Shown: positions 36,229 through 44,894 of the stretch, piece after piece
How positions within the stretch are numbered: the first letter of the stretch is position 1
How the letters are laid out: each line of letters opens with the position of its first letter
NCBI RefSeq assembly: GCF_004023665.1
Contig: NZ_SAUF01000001.1
Coordinates: 1,226,501-1,290,500 of the forward strand
DNA length: 64,000 nucleotides
Direction: 5' to 3'
DNA from: Afifella aestuarii
Lineage (GTDB): Bacteria; Pseudomonadota; Alphaproteobacteria; Rhizobiales; Afifellaceae
Translations under genes and position numbers: made by a program
The notes under the pieces: generated by a model
What the model was told of the DNA's origin: nothing
Databases searched by the model: none
The model's input: only the letters and a program-made list of their open reading frames with translations

Positions 36229-36250
36229 GCCGTGCGGGGCGCCGCACGGC
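36229..36250 (-). terminator. Hairpin downstream of the HtrA-like protease gene
   Basis: GCCGTGCGG-GGCG-CCGCACGGC is a perfect 9-bp stem with a 4-nt loop, 41 bp after the protease stop. It lacks a U-run. Confidence 0.45.
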
Positions 36251-36290
36251 GCTCTGCAAGCGACGCTGAGATAAACCTGGAGGCCGCGCT

Positions 36291-37376
<1,086 letters not shown>

Positions 37377-37778
37377 GTCCAGTCTCCGAGCGGGCCTCTT
37401 CAGATGATTGGCACCGGCTTTTCGGGGAGGCAAGCGCGCAGGCTGGGATTAGGTGGGCGGTCATGGAGGAGAGAGGGGCAGAAGCTCCGCCGTTTCTCGT
37501 GCCCCCTGCCTGTGCGCGCCTGGGTGGTGCGATCAGGCGCTGGACGAATTAGGGGCGGCCGGACAATGGTGACGACTGTTGCTCGCCGGGGCTCAGGCCG
37601 CCTTCTCACTCACTCGAAGGAGTGCCGCGGCGATTTTGCGGTTTTGGTGGCTGGATCGAGAGAGTGGGCATGGTCTTTACATGCGTAAAGCGGCCTTTTC
37701 GCAAGCAACATAGAAGCTTGCCGGTTCCATCGATCGACGGATCTCTCGGTCGGCGGCCCAGACAGAGAGGAAGCGCTC
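37377..37778. other. Divergent spacer between protease and unknown exported-protein genes
   Basis: This 402-bp spacer must hold both promoters. An AT-richer segment at about 37660-37720 is the most promoter-like. No RNA gene, repeat or supported ORF was found. Confidence 0.4.
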
Positions 37779-38492
37779 ATGCCACGACGGATTGGACTGA
37801 TATTGGCAATGGCTATTGCCCTTTCGACGATGAGTGGGGTCGCGTGGCCTGCCGAAGGCGAGAGCGCCGACTTTCGGATCCCGCCGCCAGAGGGCATGTG
37901 CCAGCTTGACCCCGACGACAGCGGTCTTGAAGGCGAGGTTTATAATTACAACCGCGAAAAGATGGCGCGGTCGGGAAACTTCCTCATCGCGCTTTTCTTC
38001 CCTTGTGAGATGCTGGAGATCGAGAACCTTGCAGATCAGCCGGATGTGACACCTCATTGGGTCATAGTCTACAGCCAGAACATGATCGACGGCGAATTGG
38101 TGAAAAGCCCGCTTACGCTGGACCAAGCTCTCAGGTCGATGGAAAACGCATTTCGCGATATGAATGTCGCCGGGTCGCGTGTGAATAGCAGAATAGAGGA
38201 CGTAATCAAAAGCCTGGATACAGGCGTCAGCTTTGAGACCGGGCCGTTGACGGAAATCGTGGAAAGCGACAACCCGGCGATTCTTTATGTGAAGTTGTTC
38301 ACACGCGCCAAGACAGAAAAGAAAGTGGTCGACGCCCGGTCGGTCATCGCATTCACGCAGGTTGGAGGCTTTGACGTTTCCATCGCCACCCACATGACGA
38401 ACGGCTCCAACGACTCCTATGTGCAACTGATAAGGCAGGCTCGCGAGATGGCGGAAGCGATGCGGGCCGGGTCGACCTTCCCGACCGAGTGA
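37779..38492 (+). CDS. Hypothetical exported protein
   Basis: A 237-residue protein I do not recognise. Residues 1-25 form a Sec signal peptide (RRIGLILAMAIALSTMSGVA core, likely cleavage near AWPA/EG). The mature part is mixed alpha/beta, acidic, with two cysteines (in MCQLDPDD and FPCEMLEI) that could form a disulfide. No repeats, lipobox or catalytic motif were seen. GAGAGGAAG upstream of the ATG supports the start. It is visibly less GC-rich and less codon-biased than its neighbours and stands alone between the protease gene and modD, so recent acquisition is possible. Confidence 0.75.
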   Translation: MPRRIGLILAMAIALSTMSGVAWPAEGESADFRIPPPEGMCQLDPDDSGLEGEVYNYNREKMARSGNFLIALFFPCEMLEIENLADQPDVTPHWVIVYSQNMIDGELVKSPLTLDQALRSMENAFRDMNVAGSRVNSRIEDVIKSLDTGVSFETGPLTEIVESDNPAILYVKLFTRAKTEKKVVDARSVIAFTQVGGFDVSIATHMTNGSNDSYVQLIRQAREMAEAMRAGSTFPTE

Positions 38493-39050
38493 GGGTAGGC
38501 GAGTCGTTCATCCCCGGATGCCCCACCTTATCGGGGCTTGGCGTATACAGCCCTTCAGGCGAGCGGAAGCGTTCGCCGGTGAGGCCGGCCTCGTCGGAGA
38601 GCATCTGCTCGCGGCAGGTGGGGGGGGGGACCCGAAACATGTTTGCATGCCGTTCGTTAGGACTATGCGGTTGCCGCTCTTCCTGAGACCCCAATTCCGG
38701 CCGCAACCCGAACGGCGCCGCGCACCGGCAGCTCCCCTCCGACGACCAGCAGGACAAGTCCCCCTGCGAGAGGCCCCCAGATTTCAAACATGTCGACCCC
38801 TTTGCAGCTGGGAGGAGCAATAACTGATAGAGCTCAACCTACAGCGGTCAATGGAACGTGTCCCCTGGCCCGGGGCTGGAGACCGCGTGGATAGGATGAA
38901 TGGACGGGGAAGCCGTCGCGTCGAAAAGTCTCTCTCGCGGAGACGCGGAGTGACGCGCCATGCTGCTGAATACGCTTTCTCCGTGCCCGGTCTCGCCAAC
39001 AGCGATGCTGGACGGAGCCGCCGCTCTCAGACGATCAGAAGGAATCCCAC
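38493..39050. other. 558-bp spacer before modD
   Basis: Contains an 8-bp hairpin at 38558-38577 (GGCGAGCG-GAAG-CGTTCGCC) that may end the upstream gene, a GTATAC in GGCGTATACAGCC near 38541, and a homopolymeric G run near 38619-38629. No convincing gene or known riboswitch was found. Short open frames here lack homology and a ribosome site. Confidence 0.4.
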
Positions 39051-39890
39051 ATGCCAGATCTTTCCGATGCCGATCTCAACCGGCTTCTCACGCAGGATGC
39101 GCCTTATGGGGACCTCACCACGCAGGCGCTGCAGATCGGCGGGAAGGCCGGGCGCATGAGCTTTGCCGCCCGCGATGCGATGGTGCTGTGTGCGTCCGAA
39201 GAGGCGGCGCGGATGATCCGGCGCGCGGGCGGGGAGATCGCCTCGGTGTTGCCGAGCGGATCGACGGTCGAGGCGGGGACGGTGTTTTTGAGTGCGGTCG
39301 GGCCGGCCGCAGCGCTGCACAAGGCCTGGAAGGTGTCGCAGACGCTCGTCGAATACGCCTCCGGCATCGCCACGCGCGCCAACCGTATCGTCGCGGCGGC
39401 CCGGGCGGAGGCGCCGGAGATCGTGGTTGCCTGCACGCGCAAGAATTTCCCCGGCACCAAGGAGATTTCCATCAAGGCGGTGATGGCCGGCGGGGCCGGC
39501 ATCCACCGGCTCGGATTGTCGGAAACGATCCTCGTCTTTCCGGAGCACCGCGTGTTTCTGGACGGCGACACGGCGGCGTGGATGACGGCGCTGAAGCGGC
39601 ACGCGCCGGAGAAGAAGATCGTGGTGGAGAGCGATGACCTCGACGAGGCCGAGGCGCTCGCGAAGGCCGGGGCCGACGTCATCCAGCTGGAAAAGCTCGA
39701 GCCGGAGGCGGTTGCGGAGATGGTGCGGCGGGTGGCCAGCCTGACGCCGCGGCCGGTGGTGGCGATGGCCGGCGGCGTCAACGAGGCGAATGCGGCGCGC
39801 TACGCGGCGACGGGCTGCGACGTGCTGGTGACATCGGCACCCTATTTCGGCCGGCCGAGCGACGTGAAGGTCACGATCGAACGCGGGTGA
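39051..39890 (+). CDS. modD: ModD protein (nicotinate-nucleotide pyrophosphorylase-like, molybdenum-associated)
   Basis: A 279-residue member of the quinolinate phosphoribosyltransferase fold, ModD branch. It is recognised by LLTQDAPYGDLTTQALQIGG, then AWKVSQTLVEYASGIATRAN, TRKNFPGTKEISIKAVMAGG and HRLGLSETILVFPEHRVFL. ModD is usually encoded with modABC molybdate transport genes; its reaction is not well established. No modABC gene is in this window, so it is an orphan here, though the formate dehydrogenase at the window start needs molybdenum. AAGGAA lies 6 bp upstream of the ATG. Confidence 0.85.
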   Translation: MPDLSDADLNRLLTQDAPYGDLTTQALQIGGKAGRMSFAARDAMVLCASEEAARMIRRAGGEIASVLPSGSTVEAGTVFLSAVGPAAALHKAWKVSQTLVEYASGIATRANRIVAAARAEAPEIVVACTRKNFPGTKEISIKAVMAGGAGIHRLGLSETILVFPEHRVFLDGDTAAWMTALKRHAPEKKIVVESDDLDEAEALAKAGADVIQLEKLEPEAVAEMVRRVASLTPRPVVAMAGGVNEANAARYAATGCDVLVTSAPYFGRPSDVKVTIERG

Positions 39891-40027
39891 GGGTGCGCAG
39901 GCGGGGCGGGTGAGCCTTGTCCCGGGTCCGCAGCGAGGTCTTGTCCCATTGCGTTCAGTCGGTTCGGTCCGCTAGCTGACGCGATGCACGACTTTCTTTG
40001 CGCCATGCCAGTCCTGTTGGCGAAGCG

Positions 40028-41047
40028 ATGACGGATCCACAGAATGTGAGCGATCTGAAGCCCAAACGCATCCTCGTTCTGGGCGCAACCGGGACGATCG
40101 GCCGTGCCACGGTAAAGGCGCTCATGGCCCGCGGCCATGAGGTCGTCTGTTTCGTGCGGCCGAAAGCCGGTGTCGGCGGGGCGCTGACGCCGGAGGGGAC
40201 GGCGAAGCTTCTGGAGGGGGCAAAACTGCGCTTCGGCGAGGTGACTGACCCGGCTTCGCTCAGACGCGACGGGTTTTCCGGCGAGGCTTTCGACGTTCTC
40301 GTCTCCTGCCTGGCCTCGCGCACCGGCGGTGAGAAGGATGCCTGGGCGATCGATTATCAGGCGCATTCAGACGCCCTTGTCGCGGCGCGGGAGGCCGGCG
40401 TGAGCCAGATGGTGCTCTTGTCGGCGATCTGCGTGCAGAAACCGCTTCTCGCCTTCCAGCAGGCAAAACTCGCCTTCGAGAAGGAATTGATCGCGTCGGG
40501 GCTCACCTATTCGATCGTGCGGCCGACGGCCTTCTTCAAATCGCTTGCCGGCCAGATCGACCGGCTGCGCGCCGGAAAGCCCTATCTTCTCTTCGGCGAC
40601 GGGCGGCTGACGGCGTGCAAGCCGATCAGCGACGACGATCTCGGGCGCTATCTCGCCGAATGCGTGGATGACGACAACCGCCACGACCAGATCCTGCCGA
40701 TCGGCGGGCCGGGCGATGCGGTGACGCCGATCGAGCAGGGGGAAAGGCTGTTTCAGCTTCTGGGCAAGGAGCCGAAATTCAAGCATGTGCCGGTGGCGCT
40801 GATGGATGCGATCATCGCCGGGCTGAGCGGGCTTGGCAGGTTCTCGCCGAAGCTGCGCGCCAAGGCGGAGCTCGCCCGGATCGGCCGCTATTATGCGACG
40901 GAATCGATGCTGCTCCTCAATCCCGAGACCGGGCGCTACGACGCGGCGGCGACGCCGTCCTACGGCACCGAGACGCTGTTCGATTTCTATGCGCGGCTCG
41001 TCAAAGGCGAGGCGCGTGTGGAACGCGGCGACCACGCGGTGTTTTGA
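40028..41047 (+). CDS. bciA: Divinyl chlorophyllide a 8-vinyl-reductase, BciA type
   Basis: A 339-residue NADPH-dependent atypical SDR that reduces the 8-vinyl group of divinyl (proto)chlorophyllide in (bacterio)chlorophyll synthesis. The cofactor loop is VLGATGTIGRATVKALMARG. Hallmarks shared with BciA and plant DVR are VSCLASRTGGEKDAW, VLLSAICVQKPLLAFQQAK, SIVRPTAFFKSLAGQ, YLLFGDGRLTACKPISDDD and ILPIGGPGDAVTPIEQGE. Length and order match the family. The gene stands alone, outside any photosynthesis cluster, between modD and the guanidine exporter. It implies bacteriochlorophyll synthesis, or a remnant of it, in this lineage. Confidence 0.9.
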   Translation: MTDPQNVSDLKPKRILVLGATGTIGRATVKALMARGHEVVCFVRPKAGVGGALTPEGTAKLLEGAKLRFGEVTDPASLRRDGFSGEAFDVLVSCLASRTGGEKDAWAIDYQAHSDALVAAREAGVSQMVLLSAICVQKPLLAFQQAKLAFEKELIASGLTYSIVRPTAFFKSLAGQIDRLRAGKPYLLFGDGRLTACKPISDDDLGRYLAECVDDDNRHDQILPIGGPGDAVTPIEQGERLFQLLGKEPKFKHVPVALMDAIIAGLSGLGRFSPKLRAKAELARIGRYYATESMLLLNPETGRYDAAATPSYGTETLFDFYARLVKGEARVERGDHAVF

Positions 41048-41118
41048 CGGCCCTTCCCGGGGGTTCGGCAGGGGGCCTTGGCGGAGGAGGCCGCGGCCGA
41101 TAGGCTTGCCCGCACACA

Positions 41119-41194
41119 GGAGGACGACCTCTCCCGTTTCGGGGTGCCCAGCTCGGGTCGCTCATTTCGGGCTGCAATGTCCAGGACGGCCTGG
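41119..41194 (+). ncRNA. Guanidine-II (mini-ykkC) riboswitch
   Basis: Two short hairpins each carry an ACGR tetraloop: GGAGG-ACGA-CCTCT (41119-41132, one G-U pair) and CCAGG-ACGG-CCTGG (41181-41194), 48 nt apart. Paired ACGR hairpins define the guanidine-II class. The second ends 12 nt before the GGAGG Shine-Dalgarno (41207) of a Gdx-type guanidinium exporter, the classic target. Guanidinium binding couples the two loops and exposes the ribosome site. The linker is longer than in many examples. Confidence 0.75.
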
Positions 41195-41216
41195 CCCATC
41201 GGATGTGGAGGGGCTC

Positions 41217-41534
41217 GTGCCTTGGATCTATCTCGTCGTCGCCGGTATTCTCGAGGTCGTCTGGGCTTTTGCGATGAAGCAGTCCGATGGCTTCAGCCGG
41301 CCCGTCCCGACCCTCATTACAGTGGCCGCCATGGCGGTGAGCCTGTGGCTTCTCGCGCTCGCCATGCGCAGCATCCCGCTCGGCACCGCCTATACGATCT
41401 GGACCGGCATCGGCGCGATGGGGGCGTTCGTCGTCGGGATCGTCTTTCTCGGGGAGCCGCTGAATGCGGTGAGGATTTTGGCTGCGCTCCTGATCGTTTC
41501 GGGGCTCGTGCTGATGCGGGTGGCGAGCGCCTGA
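41217..41534 (+). CDS. gdx: Guanidinium exporter, SMR family (Gdx/SugE)
   Basis: A 105-residue small multidrug resistance protein with four membrane helices, starting at GTG 41217 (GGAGG 5 bp upstream). The essential membrane Glu is at residue 13 (VAGILEVVWAFAMK). The Gdx subtype is shown by KQSDGFSRPVPT, matching the K-x-S-(E/D)-G-F-x-R-x-x-P signature that separates guanidinium exporters from EmrE-like pumps. It acts as a homodimeric proton/guanidinium antiporter. The guanidine-II riboswitch upstream independently supports the assignment. Confidence 0.92.
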   Translation: MPWIYLVVAGILEVVWAFAMKQSDGFSRPVPTLITVAAMAVSLWLLALAMRSIPLGTAYTIWTGIGAMGAFVVGIVFLGEPLNAVRILAALLIVSGLVLMRVASA

Positions 41535-41833
41535 GGGTTCCGCCGAGGTCTGGGCCTGCCGCCACGGTTGCGGGGCGCAGCGAAAAGATCGGGCGGATCA
41601 ACCGCTTCCGCGCCGGCCTGCGACTTTCTGCGTCGGTGCGATCGTTGCAGAACGTTTCTTGCGTGGAAAGAATGAGTTAGAAGAGCGGCGCGGTTCTTTC
41701 TGGTGCTCTTCGCGCAACTCTGGTGCCAGCGTTCGGGACCGAAATGTCCGCTCGATGCGGCTGCGAGCGCCTGCCGTCGACGGCGGGCGGCACCGGCGCC
41801 AATCGGCGCCCCCTTGGGTTCAGCGAGGCTGAT

Positions 41834-42817
41834 ATGGCGAGAGTTTCTCCGGTACGGACACCCAATGTCCGCCAGATTCGGGCCTTTCTCGCCGTCGCGA
41901 AGCATCTGCGCTTCACCCGGGCGGCGGAAGATCTCAACATCTCGCAGCCGGCGTTGACGGTGCAGATCAATCAGCTTGAAGAGGTCCTCTCCATCAAGCT
42001 CTTCGATCGCAACAAAAGACAGGTGTCGCTGACGCCGGCGGGGCGCAACCTCTTGCCGATGTTTGAACGCATCGTCACCGACCTCGAAGACGTGGTGATC
42101 GCCAGCACCGATCTCGCCTATGCGCGGCGCGGGGCGGTGCGCGTGGCCGCCCTTCCTTCCGTCTCCGCCAGCCTTCTGCCGAAGGCGCTCGTTTCGTTTC
42201 GGCGCACGCATCCCAATATCAGCGTGCGCATCCGCGACGTGGTTGCCGACGACATCATCAACATGGTGAAGGCCGAACAGGTCGATTTCGGCATCGGCAT
42301 CCGTCTGACGCCCGACCGCGACATCAAGGTCGAGAATTTCATCACCGACCATATCTGCGCCTTCTTCCGCCGGGGGCATCCGATCGAGGACGCGCCGCCG
42401 GTGCTGACCATCAAGGATTGCGCGCCCTATCCGCTCATCCTGACGAGCCGCACCAGCAGCGTGCGGGTGCTGTTCGAACGCGCGCTCGCGCGTGAGGGGG
42501 TGGAAGTCCATATCGCCGGCGACGTGAACTACATGTCGACCGCGCTCGGCATGGTGCGGGCGGGCTACGGCATCGGCATCCTGCCGACATCGGCGGTTGA
42601 TTCCGGCCATACGATGGGGCTCGGCTTCAAACGCATCGACGCGCCCTGGCTCAACCGCCGCGTCGGCATCATCCGCAAATCGGGCCGCTATCTGAGCCCG
42701 GTCGTGGAGCATTTCATCCAGGCGGTGCAGGACACGGCGGGCAACCTTCCGAGCGCGAATTTCCGCTCCGTGCGCCGTTCGGAGCCGATCGCAGCGGTGG
42801 AACGCAAGGTCTCCTGA
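41834..42817 (+). CDS. LysR-family transcriptional regulator
   Basis: A 327-residue LysR protein. The HTH (RFTRAAEDLNISQPALTVQI) lies at about residues 25-45, then a linker helix and effector domain (VRVAALPSVSASLLPKALVS; GYGIGILPTSAVD). ATG at 41834 is used; the frame is open 37 residues upstream without homology. It lies upstream of, and co-directional with, the CitMHS-AtuA-CoA-transferase operon across a 721-bp spacer and is the best local candidate to control it. Confidence 0.85.
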   Translation: MARVSPVRTPNVRQIRAFLAVAKHLRFTRAAEDLNISQPALTVQINQLEEVLSIKLFDRNKRQVSLTPAGRNLLPMFERIVTDLEDVVIASTDLAYARRGAVRVAALPSVSASLLPKALVSFRRTHPNISVRIRDVVADDIINMVKAEQVDFGIGIRLTPDRDIKVENFITDHICAFFRRGHPIEDAPPVLTIKDCAPYPLILTSRTSSVRVLFERALAREGVEVHIAGDVNYMSTALGMVRAGYGIGILPTSAVDSGHTMGLGFKRIDAPWLNRRVGIIRKSGRYLSPVVEHFIQAVQDTAGNLPSANFRSVRRSEPIAAVERKVS

Positions 42818-43416
42818 TAAGGCGAAGAGAGGGGACGGAGAGGGAAGACCCTCGGCGTTCTTCGGTGACCGCGAAAGGGGCGTCGCCCACATTTGTCATT
42901 TGGGCGAAAAGGCGGCGAGCCGATGGCCGTCCGGCGGTCTCGGCATGGCGAAAACCGTATTACTTGCCAGGCCATAGCTCTGTCGGCGGGGGCCCATGCG
43001 TCGCGTCCGCCCGTTTTTCCGGCAAAGAACATTTCCTGTGCAGCCGCATCGGCTTTCCCCTTCGTTGTTCGTTCCGCGGGCCCAAGCGGAGGTGGAATGC
43101 CTGCAAGGCTCCATCCCGATTCAACGGCTGGTGAGCCGGCTGCTCTGGAGTGTACTCAATTCTGCTGTAAGGACATGCCGGCTTTCGGCGTGTTCGCCGG
43201 GCGAAGGCTCGGAACAGCGTGCCGTCGACGTAAGGCGCTCATTTTTCGGGCATTCTTCGCCGGCTCAGAGCGAGGCCAAGGTGTCCATTTATAATTTTTT
43301 CCTATTAGTCCGTTCCAATAAATTCAATTCCTTAAACGTCGCTCTTCTGACACATTCTCTTCCTGAGATGAGGTTGCCTCAGATCAAAAGCAGTTAAGCG
43401 ACGTATATCTTTGTCA

Positions 43417-43435
43417 TGCGGACGGTAAATCCGCA
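43417..43435. promoter_or_regulatory. Inverted repeat upstream of the CitMHS operon
   Basis: TGCGGA-CGGTAAA-TCCGCA has perfect 6-bp arms with a 7-nt spacer, 103 bp before the CitMHS start. Size and position suit a LysR recognition site; the LysR gene lies just upstream. Confidence 0.45.
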
Positions 43436-43497
43436 CGAGAAGTGGCGCCTGTATTTTCTGTTAAATCAGTAGATCCCAAAAACGGGCCCCTTGAACC

Positions 43498-43509
43498 AAC
43501 ATATACGTT
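43498..43509. promoter_or_regulatory. GTATAC-type operator before the CitMHS operon
   Basis: AACATATACGTT pairs at 5 of 6 positions around its centre and differs by one base from AACGTATACGTT. It lies 29 bp before the start codon and contains TATACG, the same -10-like hexamer found inside the site at 19925. Confidence 0.45.
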
Positions 43510-43538
43510 ACTTGGGGCAAGCCAGTTGAGGTCAAGCC

Positions 43539-44846
43539 ATGTTGGCTCTACTCGGACTCATAACAATCCTCGTTCTGCTCACGTCGATCATGACCAACCG
43601 GCTGTCGCCGCTTGTCGCTCTGATCCTCGTGCCTCTGATTGCCGCCCTCCTTGGCGGTTTCGGTCTTGAGACCGCAAAGTTCATCGTCGATGGGCTCAAA
43701 GGAATTGCTCCGGTCGCGGCGATGTTCGTCTTCGCGATCGTCTTCTTCGGCATCGTCACCGACGCCGGCATGATGGACCCGATCATCGACCGGATCCTGA
43801 AGGCCGTCGGCTTGCGTCCGACACGCATCGTCATGGGGACGGCGCTGCTTGCGCTGATCATCCATCTGGACGGGTCGGGTGCGGTGACGTTCCTCATCAC
43901 CATCCCTGCCATGTTGCCGCTCTATGACCGGCTCGGCATGGATCGTCGCGTTCTGGCTCTGGTCGCGTCACTCGCCGCCGGCGTCAACTTCCTGCCGTGG
44001 ACCGGCCCGGTGCTGCGCGCCTCCGCCGCTCTCAGCGTTCCCGTCACCGACATCTTCAACCCGCTCATTCTGGTGCAGGTCGTCGGTCTCCTGTTCACCT
44101 TCACGACCGCCTACATCATGGGGCGGCGCGAAGAGAAGCGTCTCGGCCTGACCGGCGGGGCCGATGCCACCGGCGAAGCTGTCGTCACCGGCCGCGTGCT
44201 CACCGAAGCGGAACAGAAAACCCGCCGTCCGAAGCTCTTCTGGGTCAACATCCTGCTCACCCTCGGCGTGCTCGGGACGATGATGTCGGGTGTGGTTCCT
44301 GCCGCCATCATGTTCATGATCGGCACCGTCGTCGCCCTCGTCATCAACTATCCGAACGTGGACGATCAGAAGGCGCGGGTGGACGCCCATGCCAAGGCGG
44401 CCTTGATGATGGCGACGATCCTCTTCGCCGCGGGCTCCTTCACCGGCATTATGCGCGGTACGGGCATGCTGACCGCGATGGCGCAGAGTGCCGCCGGCTT
44501 CGTGCCGGAGGCGATGGCTCAGCACATCCCGTTCGGCCTCGGTATCATCGCCATGCCGCTCAGCCTCCTGTTCGATCCGGACTCCTACTACTTCGGCGTC
44601 ATGCCGGTCGTGGCCCATGTCTACGAGAACTTCGGTGGTGCTCCGATCGAAATCGCCCAGGCGTCCGTCCTCGGCCAGATGACCACCGGCTTCCCGGTGA
44701 GCCCGCTCACCCCCGCCACCTTCCTGGTGGTCGGTCTGACCGGCATCTCGCTCGGCGAACACCAGAAATTCGCGATCCCCTTCCTGTTCGGCGCCTCCGT
44801 CCTGATGACGTTCTGCGCCGCCCTGATCGGTGTCTTCCCCTTCTAA
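43539..44846 (+). CDS. CitMHS-family citrate/carboxylate transporter
   Basis: A 435-residue inner-membrane carrier with about 11-12 helices of the CitMHS (citrate-metal:H+ symporter) family. Conserved features include VFAIVFFGIVTDAGMMDPII, ALIIHLDGSGAVTFLITIPA, and the C-terminal DPDSYYFGVMPVVAHVYENF, near-identical to the CitM family block. It opens the operon and presumably imports its substrate, a di- or tricarboxylate possibly complexed with a divalent metal. What it carries is inferred only from family. Confidence 0.87.
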   Translation: MLALLGLITILVLLTSIMTNRLSPLVALILVPLIAALLGGFGLETAKFIVDGLKGIAPVAAMFVFAIVFFGIVTDAGMMDPIIDRILKAVGLRPTRIVMGTALLALIIHLDGSGAVTFLITIPAMLPLYDRLGMDRRVLALVASLAAGVNFLPWTGPVLRASAALSVPVTDIFNPLILVQVVGLLFTFTTAYIMGRREEKRLGLTGGADATGEAVVTGRVLTEAEQKTRRPKLFWVNILLTLGVLGTMMSGVVPAAIMFMIGTVVALVINYPNVDDQKARVDAHAKAALMMATILFAAGSFTGIMRGTGMLTAMAQSAAGFVPEAMAQHIPFGLGIIAMPLSLLFDPDSYYFGVMPVVAHVYENFGGAPIEIAQASVLGQMTTGFPVSPLTPATFLVVGLTGISLGEHQKFAIPFLFGASVLMTFCAALIGVFPF

Positions 44847-44894
44847 CGCCCGGCCCGCTCCGAGCCTGACGTTTCATTCCAGGAGTATTTCATC

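Larger units (their letters stand above)
42818..43538. other. 721-bp AT-richer spacer upstream of the CitMHS operon
   Basis: No supported gene. The last 300 bp are clearly less GC-rich than the surroundings. It contains a perfect inverted repeat TGCGGA-N7-TCCGCA (43417-43435) and a GTATAC-like palindrome (43498-43509) 29 bp before the CitMHS ATG. A long leader or distal regulator sites are plausible. Confidence 0.5.

Noticed and set aside
38619-38629. G homopolymer run as a phase-variation tract
   Set aside because: It lies in a spacer far from a start codon or -10/-35 and no gene switches frame there.
38873-38884. GGCTGGAGACC similar to a cobalamin riboswitch B12 box
   Set aside because: The other conserved cobalamin elements are absent upstream, and the downstream gene is modD.
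38820-39050. Possible molybdenum-cofactor riboswitch before modD
   Set aside because: Hairpins are present, but I could not match the conserved Moco-motif blocks; a covariance search would settle it.
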